Notes: generated from the sequence alone by a model not told the origin. 64,000 nt of DNA from Streptomyces cirratus (GCF_014650775.1 NZ_BMVP01000009.1:1-64000), one strand, 5' to 3'. Positions 7,433-16,311 are shown, counted from the first letter of the stretch. Program-made: numbers and translations.

Positions 7433-9283
7433 TCAGCCGAGGCGGGACACGTCGCGAACCGCGCCCTTGTCGGCGCTGGTGGCCATCGCGGCGTAGGCGC
7501 GCAGCGCGGCCGACACCTTGCGCTCGCGGTTCTTCGGGGCGTACACCCCGCCCAGCGCGTCGCGGCGGGCCGCCAGCTCCTCGTCGGAGACCAGCAGTTC
7601 GATGGAGCGGTTCGGGATGTCGATGCGGATCCGGTCGCCGTCCTCGACCAGGGCGATGGTGCCGCCCGAGGCCGCCTCCGGGGAGGCGTGGCCGATGGAC
7701 AGGCCCGAAGTGCCGCCGGAGAAGCGGCCGTCGGTCACCAGCGCACAGACCTTGCCGAGGCCGCGGCCCTTGAGGAAGGAGGTCGGGTAGAGCATCTCCT
7801 GCATGCCGGGGCCGCCGCGCGGACCCTCGTAGCGGATGACGACGACGTCACCCGGCTCGATCTCCTTGCGCAGGATCTTGTCGACGGCCTCGTCCTGCGA
7901 CTCGCAGACCACTGCCGGGCCCTCGAAGGTCCAGATCGACTCGTCGACGCCGGCCGTCTTGACCACGCATCCGTCGGCGGCGATGTTGCCGCGCAGGACG
8001 GCCAGGCCGCCGTCCTTGGAGTAGGCGTGCTGCACGGAGCGGATGCAGCCGCCCTCGGCGTCCAGGTCGAGGGTGTCCCACCGCTCGGACTGGGAGAAGG
8101 CCGTCGCGGAGCGCTTGCAGCCGGGGGCCGCGTGCCACAGCTCCATGGCCTCCTCGGACGCCGTGCCGGAGCGGGCGTCCCACTTGGCCAGCCAGTCTTC
8201 GAGGTTCTCGGAGTGGACGGTGGTGACGTCCTTGTTGAGGAGGCCGCCGCGGTGCAGCTCGCCGAGGATGGCGGGGATGCCGCCGGCGCGGTGGATGTCC
8301 TCCATGTAGTACGTGCCGCCGGGCGCCACGTTCGGCGCGACCTTGGCCAGGCACGGGACGCGGCGGGAGACCTCGTCGATGTCGGTGAGGTCGTAGTCCA
8401 GGCCGGCCTCCTGCGCGGCGGCGAGGAGGTGCAGGATCGTGTTCGTGGAGCCGCCCATGGCGATGTCGAGGGCCATGGCGTTCTCGAAGGCCTGGCGGGT
8501 CGCGATGTTGCGCGGCAGGACGGAGGCGTCGTCCTGCTCGTAGTAGCGCTTGGTGATCTCCACGATCGTCCGGCCGGCGTCCTCGTACAGGGCGCGGCGG
8601 GCGGTGTGCGTGGCGAGGACAGAGCCGTTGCCGGGGAGGGCCAGGCCGATGGCCTCGGCGAGGCAGTTCATCGAGTTGGCGGTGAACATGCCCGAACACG
8701 AACCACAGGTCGGACAGGCGTTCTCCTCGATGCGCAGGACGTCCTCGTCCGAGACGTTCTCGTTGGAGGCGTCGACCATGGCGTCGATCAGGTCGAGCTT
8801 GCGGACGGTGCCGTCGACCAGGGTGGCCTGACCGGCCTCCATCGGGCCGCCGGAGACGAAGACGACCGGGATGTTGAGGCGCATGGCGGCCATCAGCATG
8901 CCGGGGGTGATCTTGTCGCAGTTGGAGATGCAGATCAGCGCGTCCGCGCAGTGCGCCTCGACCATGTACTCCACGGAGTCCGCGATCAGGTCGCGGGACG
9001 GCAGGGAGTACAGCATTCCGGCGTGGCCCATCGCGATGCCGTCGTCCACGGCGATGGTGTTGAACTCGCGCGGGATGGCGCCCGCGGCGAGGATCGCGTC
9101 CGAGACGATCCGGCCGACCGGGGCGAGGTGGGTGTGGCCGGGGACGAACTCGGTGAAGGAGTTGGCGACCGCGATGATCGGCTTCCCGATGTCCGCGCTC
9201 GCTACGCCCGAGGCGCGCATCAGCGCGCGTGCGCCTGCCATGTTGCGGCCGTGGGTGACGGTGCGGGACCTCAGCTCGGGCAT
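7433..9283 (-). CDS. ilvD: Dihydroxy-acid dehydratase
   Basis: This iron-sulfur enzyme dehydrates dihydroxy acids in valine, isoleucine and pantothenate precursor synthesis. The 616-residue protein contains the cluster-ligand motifs CDKITPGM near residue 121 and CPTCGSCSGMFTANSM near 190, and the C-terminal SGGTSGLSIGH segment. ATG 9283 is preferred over the in-frame GTG at 9292, because GGGGAG lies 9 bases upstream of the ATG and directly abuts the GTG. It follows the tetR-type gene on the same strand, but a 23-bp palindrome and 125 bases separate them. Confidence 0.95.
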   Translation of the reverse strand: MPELRSRTVTHGRNMAGARALMRASGVASADIGKPIIAVANSFTEFVPGHTHLAPVGRIVSDAILAAGAIPREFNTIAVDDGIAMGHAGMLYSLPSRDLIADSVEYMVEAHCADALICISNCDKITPGMLMAAMRLNIPVVFVSGGPMEAGQATLVDGTVRKLDLIDAMVDASNENVSDEDVLRIEENACPTCGSCSGMFTANSMNCLAEAIGLALPGNGSVLATHTARRALYEDAGRTIVEITKRYYEQDDASVLPRNIATRQAFENAMALDIAMGGSTNTILHLLAAAQEAGLDYDLTDIDEVSRRVPCLAKVAPNVAPGGTYYMEDIHRAGGIPAILGELHRGGLLNKDVTTVHSENLEDWLAKWDARSGTASEEAMELWHAAPGCKRSATAFSQSERWDTLDLDAEGGCIRSVQHAYSKDGGLAVLRGNIAADGCVVKTAGVDESIWTFEGPAVVCESQDEAVDKILRKEIEPGDVVVIRYEGPRGGPGMQEMLYPTSFLKGRGLGKVCALVTDGRFSGGTSGLSIGHASPEAASGGTIALVEDGDRIRIDIPNRSIELLVSDEELAARRDALGGVYAPKNRERKVSAALRAYAAMATSADKGAVRDVSRLG

Positions 9284-9371
9284 CGGGTTCACTCCCCATG
9301 AGTACGGCGGCGTTCACACACCCCCGCGACTGTGGATAAGGCTCGGTTACGAGGCTACGCTCCCGGCCCGC

Positions 9372-9394
9372 GATGCGGACAGACTGTCCGCATC
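9372..9394. promoter_or_regulatory. 23-bp perfect palindrome between tetR-type gene and ilvD
   Basis: GATGCGGACAG (9372-9382) and CTGTCCGCATC (9384-9394) are exact inverted repeats around a single central base. It lies 14 bases past the stop of the TetR-type gene and about 90 bases upstream of the ilvD start. It could be an operator acting on ilvD or a terminator for the upstream gene. The odd-centred 11-bp arms and lack of a T tract favour an operator, with modest confidence. Confidence 0.5.
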
Positions 9395-9408
9395 CCGGGA
9401 CGGGTGGC

Positions 9409-10029
9409 TCAGTCCTCGGTCAGGTAACGCTGCAGGGTGGGCGCCACCAGGCTGATGATCGCCTCCGGATCGGCGGACGCGAGGGGCTCGACCTGGACGA
9501 CGTAGCGCAGGATCGCGATGCCGACCATGTGGGAGGCGGCCAGCTCCGCGCGGAAGGTGGGGTCGGGCACGTTGAGGTCGGCGGCGACCCGCTCCAGGAC
9601 CCGGCGCAGGATGAGTGCGCGCAGCACCTTCGCCGCCGCCTCGTGCGTGAGCGCCGACCGGATGACGGCGAGCAGCGGCACGCGGGTGACGGGGTTCTCC
9701 CACACGCCGAGGAAGTAGCGGGCGAGGCGTTCGCCGATGCCCTCGGGGCCGCCGCCGAGGATCATCGGGACGACGAGGGCCGGCTCCAGGCTCAGCTCGA
9801 TCGCGGCGGCGAAGAGGTCGTCCTTGCTGCCGAAGTAGTGGTGCACCAGCGCGGGGTCCACGCCGGCGGCTTTCGCGATGCCGCGTACGGAGGTCTTGTC
9901 GTAGCCGCGCGCCGCGAACTCGGCGCGGGCGGCGGCGCGGATGCGCTCCTGGGTGCCGGGACCTTCGTCGGCCTCGTCCTGGCGGGGGCGGCCGGGGCCG
10001 CGGCGGGGGCGGGGCGGCGGCTCGGTCAC
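9409..10029 (-). CDS. TetR-family transcriptional regulator
   Basis: The 206-residue protein begins with a basic Pro/Arg-rich tail, then a TetR helix-turn-helix (about residues 28-74) with ARAEFAARGYDKTSVRGIAK and GVDPALVHHYFGSKDDLFAA. The rest is an all-helical ligand-binding domain; the C-terminal part resembles the TetR_C group common in actinobacteria. The GTG start overlaps the stop of the sugar-isomerase gene as GTGA, so the two are translationally coupled. The target is unknown; the palindrome at 9372-9394 is a candidate site. Confidence 0.9.
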   Translation of the reverse strand: MTEPPPRPRRGPGRPRQDEADEGPGTQERIRAAARAEFAARGYDKTSVRGIAKAAGVDPALVHHYFGSKDDLFAAAIELSLEPALVVPMILGGGPEGIGERLARYFLGVWENPVTRVPLLAVIRSALTHEAAAKVLRALILRRVLERVAADLNVPDPTFRAELAASHMVGIAILRYVVQVEPLASADPEAIISLVAPTLQRYLTED

Positions 10030-10853
10030 GGGCGGCGGGCCGGCTTCGGCGAGGAGGCGGCGAGGTGGGCGCGGGTGAAGGCGAGGGCTTCGGCCAGGTC
10101 CGCCTCGCGCTCGGCGGACGACATGGCGCGGCGGGTGTTGACCTCGATCACCACGTGTCCGTCGAAGGACGTACGGGCCAGCCCGGCGAGCAGCTCGGCG
10201 CAGGGCTGGGTGCCGCGGCCGGGGACGAGGTGCTCGTCCTTCGCGGAACCGTTCCCGTCGGCGAGGTGGACGTGGGCGAGGCGATCCCCCATGCGGTCGA
10301 CCATGGCGGCCGCGTCGGTCCGGGCGGTCGCGGTGTGCGAGAGGTCGATGGTGAAGTGCCGGTAGTCGTCCTTGGTGACGTCCCACTCGGGCGCGTACGC
10401 GAGCATCTCGCGGTCGCGGTAGCGCCAGGGGTACATGTTCTCGACGGCGAACCGGACGTCGGTCTCATCGGCCATCCGCCAGATGCCGGTGACGAAGTCA
10501 CGGGCGTACTGGCGCTGCCAGCGGAACGGCGGGTGCACGACGACGGTGGACGCCCCGAGCCGCTCGGCGGCGGCCTGGGCGCGGCGCAGCTTGGTCCACG
10601 GATCGGTGGACCACACCCGCTGGGTGATCAGCAGACAGGGGGCGTGCACGGCGAGGATCGGCACCTGATGGTGGTCGGACAGCCGCCGCAGCGCGTCGAT
10701 GTCCTGGCTGACGGGATCGGTCCAGACCATCACCTCGACGCCGTCGTACCCGAGGCGCGCGGCGATCTCGAAGGCGGTCGCCGTCGTCTCCGGGTATACG
10801 GAGGCCGTGGAGAGGGCGACTTTCGCGTTCGGGATCCGGACTGGTTCTGCCAC
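10026..10853 (-). CDS. Sugar phosphate isomerase/epimerase (AP endonuclease 2 superfamily)
   Basis: This 275-residue TIM-barrel protein is of the xylose-isomerase-like family. Metal-site-type motifs are seen at YDGVEVMVW (near residue 29), FAVENMYPW (near 136), HFTIDLSHTA (near 170) and HVHLADGNG (near 193). The precise substrate cannot be assigned. GTG 10853 is chosen because TACCCT sits 7 bases upstream and there is no Shine-Dalgarno sequence, indicating a leaderless message; longer starts are low complexity. It is the first gene of a two-gene unit with the TetR-type regulator. Confidence 0.85.
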   Translation of the reverse strand: MAEPVRIPNAKVALSTASVYPETTATAFEIAARLGYDGVEVMVWTDPVSQDIDALRRLSDHHQVPILAVHAPCLLITQRVWSTDPWTKLRRAQAAAERLGASTVVVHPPFRWQRQYARDFVTGIWRMADETDVRFAVENMYPWRYRDREMLAYAPEWDVTKDDYRHFTIDLSHTATARTDAAAMVDRMGDRLAHVHLADGNGSAKDEHLVPGRGTQPCAELLAGLARTSFDGHVVIEVNTRRAMSSAEREADLAEALAFTRAHLAASSPKPARRP

Positions 10854-10980
10854 GGGAGACAGGGTACGGTCCCCACCCCGCCCCCCGCCGTGACACCCAC
10901 CACCCGGCCCCGCTCGTCCTGCGCGCCACCGCCGGGGGGCGGTGGGCAACCACCGCTGGGCGGTGGCGGAGCGAAGGGGG

Positions 10981-11910
10981 TCAGGTCGGGAGGTGGTCCA
11001 GGCGGCGGAGGATGACGCCCTCGCGGAGGGCCCAGGGGCAGATTTCGAGGTCGTCCACGCCGAAGAGGTCCATCGCGCCCTCCGCCACCAGCGCTCCCGC
11101 CAGCAGCTGGTGCGCCCGGCCCTCCGAGACGCCCGGGAGGGCGGCGCGCTGGGCGGTGGTCATCGCCGCCAGGCGCGGGACCCACTCCTCCAGCGCCTTG
11201 CGCGTCAGGTCGCGCTGTACGTACAGCCCCTCCGCTGAGCGGGCCGCGCCCGCGATCCGGGCCAGCTGCTTGAAGGTCTTCGACGTCGCCACCACGTGGT
11301 CCGGCGTCCCGAAGCGGCTGAACTCCCCCACCGTCCGGGCGATCTGCGCCCGCGCGTGGCGGCGCAGCGCCTTCACGTCGGCCGGCGCCGGCGGGTCGCC
11401 CGGGAGCCACGCCGAGGTGAGGCGGCCCGCGCCGAGCGGGAGGGACACCGCCGCGTCGGGTTCCTCGTCGATGCCGTACGCGATCTCCAGCGAGCCGCCG
11501 CCGATGTCCAGGACCAGCAGCTTGCCCGCCGACCAGCCGAACCACCGCCGCACCGCGAGGAACGTGAGGCGGGCTTCGTCGTCGCCGCTGAGGATGGGCA
11601 GGTCGATACCGGTCTCGGCCTTGACCCGGGCCAGGACCTCGTCCGCGTTCGTCGCCTCCCGCACGGCGCTCGTCGCGAAGGGCAGCAGGTCCTCGCAGCC
11701 CTTGTCCTCGGCGGCCTGCACCGCGTCGCCGATGACCGAAACGAGCCGTTGTATGCCCTCCGGTGTGACCGAGCCGCGTTCGTCCAGCAGCTCCGCGAGC
11801 CGCAGCTCCACCTTGTGCGAGTGCGCCGACAGCGGGCGCGCACCGGGGTGCGCGTCCACCACCAGCAGATGAACCGTGTTCGAACCCACATCAAGGACAC
11901 CGAGTCTCAT
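10981..11910 (-). CDS. Ppx/GppA-family exopolyphosphatase or pppGpp phosphohydrolase
   Basis: The 309-residue protein has the ASKHA fold signatures MRLGVLDVGSNTVHLLVVD at the start and LVLDIGGGSLEIAYG near residue 132. The family hydrolyses polyphosphate and/or pppGpp. At about 310 residues it is the short actinobacterial form, lacking the C-terminal domains of the E. coli enzymes. Which substrate it uses cannot be decided from sequence. ATG 11910 is supported by the conserved N-terminus and by a TAGCGT box 8 bases upstream, consistent with a leaderless transcript. The next gene diverges from it across 63 bases. Confidence 0.88.
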   Translation of the reverse strand: MRLGVLDVGSNTVHLLVVDAHPGARPLSAHSHKVELRLAELLDERGSVTPEGIQRLVSVIGDAVQAAEDKGCEDLLPFATSAVREATNADEVLARVKAETGIDLPILSGDDEARLTFLAVRRWFGWSAGKLLVLDIGGGSLEIAYGIDEEPDAAVSLPLGAGRLTSAWLPGDPPAPADVKALRRHARAQIARTVGEFSRFGTPDHVVATSKTFKQLARIAGAARSAEGLYVQRDLTRKALEEWVPRLAAMTTAQRAALPGVSEGRAHQLLAGALVAEGAMDLFGVDDLEICPWALREGVILRRLDHLPT

Positions 11911-11973
11911 AACCGGAAACGCTACTGGGCTCGTCGCGTATGGGTGGAGTAAGGGGCGCTTAGGCTTGGGTTT

Positions 11974-12792
11974 GTGCCAAATACGAAGAAGGCCAACATG
12001 TCCAAGACCCCCAAGAAGAAGCCGAAGGTCGTGGCCGACGAGAAGGGGATCGACTTCCCCAGGGCGTGGGTGGAGTTCCCCGACCCCGCCGACGACGAGC
12101 AGGTCTTCCGCTGCGACCTGACCTGGCTGACCTCCCGATGGACGTGCATCTTCGGCAGCGGCTGCCAGGGCATCCAGGCCGGCCGGGCGGAGGACGGCTG
12201 CTGCACGCTCGGTGCGCACTTCTCCGACGAGGACGACGAGAAGCGGGTCGCCGGGCACGTGGCCCGCCTGACGCCCGAGCTGTGGCAGTTCCACGACGTC
12301 GGCAGCGAGTCCGGGTGGACGCAGAACGACGACGACGGGGAGAAGCAGACCCGCCGCTGGGACGGCGCCTGCATCTTCCTGAACCGGCCCGGCTTCCCGG
12401 CCGGCGCGGGCTGTTCGCTGCACATCCTGGCGTTGAAGAGCGGCCAGGAGCCGCTGGAGACCAAGCCCGACGTGTGCTGGCAGCTGCCGATCCGGCGTAC
12501 GTACGACTGGATCGACCGGCCCGACGACACGCGGGTGCTCCAGGTGTCGATCGAGGAGTACGACCGGCGCGGCTGGGGGCCGGGCGGCCACGACCTGCAC
12601 TGGTGGTGCACTTCGGCCACCTCCGCGCACGGCGCGGGGCAGCCGGTGTACGTGTCGTACCGGCCGGAGCTGACGGAGCTCATGGGCGAGGAGGCGTACG
12701 CGGAGCTGGTGAAGCTGTGCGAGGCGCGGCTGGCTTCACTGCTGCCGATGGCCCCGCACCCGGCGGACCCGCCGCCGGCCGCCCACGCCTGA
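11974..12792 (+). CDS. Cys-rich conserved protein of unknown function
   Basis: I do not recognise the family with certainty. The protein (272 residues from GTG 11974, or 264 from ATG 11998) has a Lys-rich start and then a cysteine cluster: FRCDLTWLTSRWTC, GSGCQG and GCCTLGAHF within about 45 residues. That pattern resembles the metal or Fe-S ligand region of YkgJ/DUF3109-type proteins. A later ACIFLNRPG and a central CSLHIL add further Cys/His. GTG 11974 is preferred because TAGGCT ends 7 bases before it (leaderless); ATG 11998 has a GAAGAAGG site and is the alternative. It is transcribed divergently from the Ppx/GppA gene. Confidence 0.7.
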   Translation: MPNTKKANMSKTPKKKPKVVADEKGIDFPRAWVEFPDPADDEQVFRCDLTWLTSRWTCIFGSGCQGIQAGRAEDGCCTLGAHFSDEDDEKRVAGHVARLTPELWQFHDVGSESGWTQNDDDGEKQTRRWDGACIFLNRPGFPAGAGCSLHILALKSGQEPLETKPDVCWQLPIRRTYDWIDRPDDTRVLQVSIEEYDRRGWGPGGHDLHWWCTSATSAHGAGQPVYVSYRPELTELMGEEAYAELVKLCEARLASLLPMAPHPADPPPAAHA

Positions 12793-12823
12793 CCGCTGTG
12801 CCTGACCGCTGTGCCTGACCGTT
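12788..12823. repeat. 13-bp tandem repeat spanning two convergent stop codons
   Basis: CCTGACCGCTGTG is repeated at 12788-12800 and 12801-12813, with a third partial copy from 12814. The first copy includes the TGA of the Cys-rich protein gene and the last touches the stop of the convergent sigma-like gene. It probably arose by slippage. Confidence 0.7.
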
Positions 12824-14564
12824 AGGGCGCCGAACCCGAAGGGGCCGGGTCCGGGGCCGGGGAAACCGTTCCTTCGGACGGCGTCGGAGTCGGGGTGGGG
12901 CTCGGCGGCGTCCGGGTCGGCGTCGGGGTCGGGTCCGGCGTCGCGGGCGGCGTCGGCGTGGGGGTGGGGCTCGGCGGTGTCGGGGTCGGGGTCGGCGTCG
13001 GGTCCGGCGTCGCGGGCGGAGTGGGATCCGGCGCCGGGCGGCCGTAGCCGCGGATGGAGACCACCGCGCCGTCGGGGTCGATCCCGACCCTGGCGGACCA
13101 GGCGCCGACCGGCTGGGCATGGGCGTCGACGGTGATCCACAGGGTGACCGATTCTCCCGGGGCCAGGGTGCCCGCGCTCCGGCCGGCCCGCAGCCACGGC
13201 GCGTCCGACCACAGCCGCCAGTCCACCGGGGCGCCGCCGGAGGCGGTGAGGGTGAGCACGGTGGTGCCGCCCCGGGTGCTGGCGCTCACGGCGATGTGGC
13301 CCGGGCCGCCCGGACCACCGGGTTGCGGAGTGCCGGACGCACCGGGGCTGACCACCTCGACGGACACGTCCGGGACGTCGGCACCCGGCGCGAAGCCGGG
13401 CTCGCCGGTGGTGTGGGCGGTGTTGCCGGCGTTCAGGTAGGCGGCGAAGGGGCGCCCGTCGACGTGCGGGAGCGGGAGTTCCGATTCGCTGGCGGAGATC
13501 CGGGCGGTGGTGCCCGCGGTGGGTTCGCCGGTACTGGGGGCGCCCCGGTACGCGGCCCACAGCGCGAGGACGGGGGCGGCGACGACGGTGGCCACGACAG
13601 TGGTGGTGACCGCCCGCGCCCGGAGCCGGTCGCGGCGCGCCGCGCGGTCCTTGGGGTCCATGGGGAAGCCGGTGCGGTCGAAGCGGGGGCCGGGGCCGCC
13701 CCGGCGGCGACGGCCGGAGCGCAGCATCGCGGCGTGGACCGCGGTGCGCGGGGCGGGGACCAGGGGGAGCCCGGGGGTGTGGACACCGCCGGAGCCGGGC
13801 CAGGGGGCCGCGGCGCCCACCCGTTCGGCGACCCGGCGGCAGCGCGGGCAGTCGTCCACGTGGCGTACGAGTTCGGCGCGCAGGGTGGTGGACAGCAGCA
13901 CCTGGCCGTCGCCGGTGAGCCGCGACACGGCCGGACAGTTGCCGGTCTCGACGACGGCGAGAGCGGCGCGGGTGCGTTCCACCTCGCAGGCGGCGCCGGT
14001 GAGCAACTCCCGGGCGGCGGCGGCCTGGGTGCCGAGGACGGCGGCGAGTTCCGGTACGGCGAGGCGGTGGCGGACGGCGAGTTCGAGGGCCTCCCGCTGC
14101 TCGGGGGTGGTTCCGGCGGCTTCGGGCCAGGCGAGGCGGGCCAGCTCGGTGCGGCGGTAGGCGCTCACGTCCAGGGCCCCCGGCGCACACTCTCCGTCGG
14201 TGTGCTCCGGCGTGCGCCCGGCGGAATGCGCCCCCTGGCGCGGGCGCCGTTGTTCGCCCAGCCGGGTGAGGCAGCCCCAGCGGGCCAGGGCGTAGAGCCA
14301 GGCTCGCCGGTCCCCTTCGTCGGGGCAGCGGCCGGGATACCGCTCGGCGACGGCGAGGACGTTACCGAGCACGTCGGTGGCGGTGTCGTGGTCACACAGC
14401 ACCGACAGGCAGTAGGTGAACAGTCCGTCGAGGTAGGGCTCGTGCCGGAAGGGGGGAGGCTGCTCGCCCGCGAGGGCCGGCTCCGGTCCACGGGAGGGCG
14501 TGCGCCCCTGCGCCCGGTGTGCGCCGGTGCGCGCCGGGGGGTGTGGTTGGTTGCTGCTGTTCAC
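12822..14564 (-). CDS. Membrane protein fusing sigma-70-like, anti-sigma-like and BACON domains
   Basis: The 580-residue protein starts with a segment like ECF sigma region 2 (residues about 43-100, YLDGLFTYCLSVLCDHDTAT). A region-4-like helix-turn-helix follows (about 150-195, TTPEQREALELAVRHRL). Next is a zinc-finger-like stretch (HVDDCPRCRR near 235) as in anti-sigma factors, then one membrane segment (about 318-340). The outside part carries a BACON-like beta-sandwich (about 415-500, with APVDWRLWSDAPWL) and a long Pro/Thr/Asp-rich tail. The tail is encoded by tandem repeats at about 12860-13030. The architecture suggests a membrane-held signalling protein. Whether it binds core polymerase is unknown. 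Confidence 0.75.
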   Translation of the reverse strand: MNSSNQPHPPARTGAHRAQGRTPSRGPEPALAGEQPPPFRHEPYLDGLFTYCLSVLCDHDTATDVLGNVLAVAERYPGRCPDEGDRRAWLYALARWGCLTRLGEQRRPRQGAHSAGRTPEHTDGECAPGALDVSAYRRTELARLAWPEAAGTTPEQREALELAVRHRLAVPELAAVLGTQAAAARELLTGAACEVERTRAALAVVETGNCPAVSRLTGDGQVLLSTTLRAELVRHVDDCPRCRRVAERVGAAAPWPGSGGVHTPGLPLVPAPRTAVHAAMLRSGRRRRGGPGPRFDRTGFPMDPKDRAARRDRLRARAVTTTVVATVVAAPVLALWAAYRGAPSTGEPTAGTTARISASESELPLPHVDGRPFAAYLNAGNTAHTTGEPGFAPGADVPDVSVEVVSPGASGTPQPGGPGGPGHIAVSASTRGGTTVLTLTASGGAPVDWRLWSDAPWLRAGRSAGTLAPGESVTLWITVDAHAQPVGAWSARVGIDPDGAVVSIRGYGRPAPDPTPPATPDPTPTPTPTPPSPTPTPTPPATPDPTPTPTRTPPSPTPTPTPSEGTVSPAPDPAPSGSAP

Positions 14565-14722
14565 TCGGCGACCGTAGGCGGCGCGCCGGTGACGGTCCGG
14601 AAGCCTTCAGCGGTTTTAGCCCTTACGGGTGAACAGATCGGGCTCGTGCTGACAGCGCCCCTGACGTCACGACCGGCGGCAGCGCCGCCGGCGGTGTCGG
14701 TGGCGGCGGCTACGGTGGGCGC

Positions 14723-16135
14723 ATGGCTGCCCGTACATCTCGTTCATCCGCCAAGGACCGGCCGTCCTACCGCTGCTCCGAGTGCGGCTGGACGACCGCG
14801 AAATGGCTCGGCCGGTGCCCCGAGTGCCAGGCGTGGGGGACCGTCGAGGAGATGGGCGCGCCCGCCGTGCGGACCACCGCGGCCGGCCGGGTCTCGGCCC
14901 CCGCCGTCCCGATCGCGCAGGTCGACGGCCGTACGGCCGCGGCCCGCAGCACCGGCGTGGACGAGCTGGACCGGGTCCTCGGCGGCGGGCTCGTGCCGGG
15001 GGCCGTCGTGCTGCTGGCCGGCGAGCCGGGCGTCGGCAAGTCGACGCTGCTGCTGGACGTCGCCGCGAAGGCGGCCACCGACGACCACCGCACGCTGTAC
15101 GTGACGGGCGAGGAGTCCGCGAGCCAGGTCCGGCTGCGGGCCGACCGGATCAACGCGCTGAACGACCACCTCTACCTCGCCGCGGAGACCGACCTGTCGG
15201 CGGTCCTCGGACACTTGGACGCCGTCAAGCCCTCGCTGCTGATCCTGGACTCCGTACAGACCATCGCCTCCCCCGAGATCGACGGCGCGCCAGGCGGCAT
15301 GGCGCAGGTCCGCGAGGTGGCGGGGGCGCTGATCCGGGCCTCCAAGGAGCGGGGGATGTCCACCCTGCTCGTCGGCCACGTCACCAAGGACGGCGCCATC
15401 GCCGGCCCCCGGCTGCTGGAGCACCTGGTGGATGTGGTGCTGAGCTTCGAGGGCGACCGGCACGCGCGGCTGCGGCTGGTGCGCGGTGTGAAGAACCGTT
15501 ACGGGGCCACCGACGAGGTCGGCTGCTTCGAGCTGCACGACGAGGGCATCGTCGGACTCGCCGACCCGAGCGGGCTGTTCCTCACGCGCCGCGCGGAGGC
15601 GGTACCGGGGACCTGCCTGACGGTGACGCTGGAGGGCAAGCGGCCGCTGGTCGCGGAGGTGCAGGCGCTGACGGTGGACTCGCAGATCCCCTCGCCGCGC
15701 CGGACCACCTCGGGGCTGGAGACCTCGCGCGTCTCGATGATGCTGGCGGTGCTGGAACAGCGCGGCCGGATCACGGCCCTGGGCAAGCGGGACATCTACA
15801 GCGCCACGGTGGGCGGGGTGAAGCTCACCGAGCCGGCCGCGGACCTGGCGATCGCGCTGGCGCTGGCCTCGGCGGCGAGCGACGTCCCCCTGCCGAAGAA
15901 CCTCGTGGCGATCGGGGAGGTCGGGCTGGCCGGGGAGGTGCGGCGGGTGACGGGCGTCCAGCGGCGGCTCGCGGAGGCCCACCGGCTCGGGTTCACCCAC
16001 GCGCTGGTCCCGGCCGATCCGGGGAAGGTGCCGCCGGGCATGAAGGTCATCGAGGTGGCGGACATGGGAGACGCGCTACGGGTCCTGCCGCGCGGCCGGT
16101 CCCGCACGCCTGCCCGGGAGCGGGCGGGCGAGTAG
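14723..16135 (+). CDS. radA: DNA repair protein RadA (branch migration ATPase)
   Basis: RadA/Sms processes recombination intermediates. The 470-residue protein has an N-terminal zinc finger (YRCSECGWTTAKW and CPEC, residues about 17-36), Walker A GEPGVGKST near 98, the RadA-specific KNRYG motif near 255, and a C-terminal Lon-like domain with TVGGVKLTEPAADLAIALAL near 365. ATG 14723 is preceded by TACGGT at a 6-base distance and no ribosome site, suggesting a leaderless transcript. disA follows 176 bases downstream on the same strand, the standard actinobacterial radA-disA pairing, where RadA is known to modulate DisA. Confidence 0.95.
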   Translation: MAARTSRSSAKDRPSYRCSECGWTTAKWLGRCPECQAWGTVEEMGAPAVRTTAAGRVSAPAVPIAQVDGRTAAARSTGVDELDRVLGGGLVPGAVVLLAGEPGVGKSTLLLDVAAKAATDDHRTLYVTGEESASQVRLRADRINALNDHLYLAAETDLSAVLGHLDAVKPSLLILDSVQTIASPEIDGAPGGMAQVREVAGALIRASKERGMSTLLVGHVTKDGAIAGPRLLEHLVDVVLSFEGDRHARLRLVRGVKNRYGATDEVGCFELHDEGIVGLADPSGLFLTRRAEAVPGTCLTVTLEGKRPLVAEVQALTVDSQIPSPRRTTSGLETSRVSMMLAVLEQRGRITALGKRDIYSATVGGVKLTEPAADLAIALALASAASDVPLPKNLVAIGEVGLAGEVRRVTGVQRRLAEAHRLGFTHALVPADPGKVPPGMKVIEVADMGDALRVLPRGRSRTPARERAGE

Positions 16136-16311
16136 CCCGGGCCACCGCCCGTCGGCCGCAGCGGCCCCGCCCCGCTCCTTGCCGCGTCCGTGGCGCCGCT
16201 TCCTGACCTATACGGAACAAGGCACGGCGCGGGCGCGGAGCGCGCCGGTAGACTTTGTGCTGGTCCGCCCGGCCGTACGCAGGCGGCGCAACCCGCGACC
16301 GGAGGAGTGCA

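Noticed and set aside
9331..9339. TTATCCACA (minus strand), a DnaA-box consensus, near ilvD
   Set aside because: Only one copy, no cluster and no dnaA/dnaN genes; not an origin.
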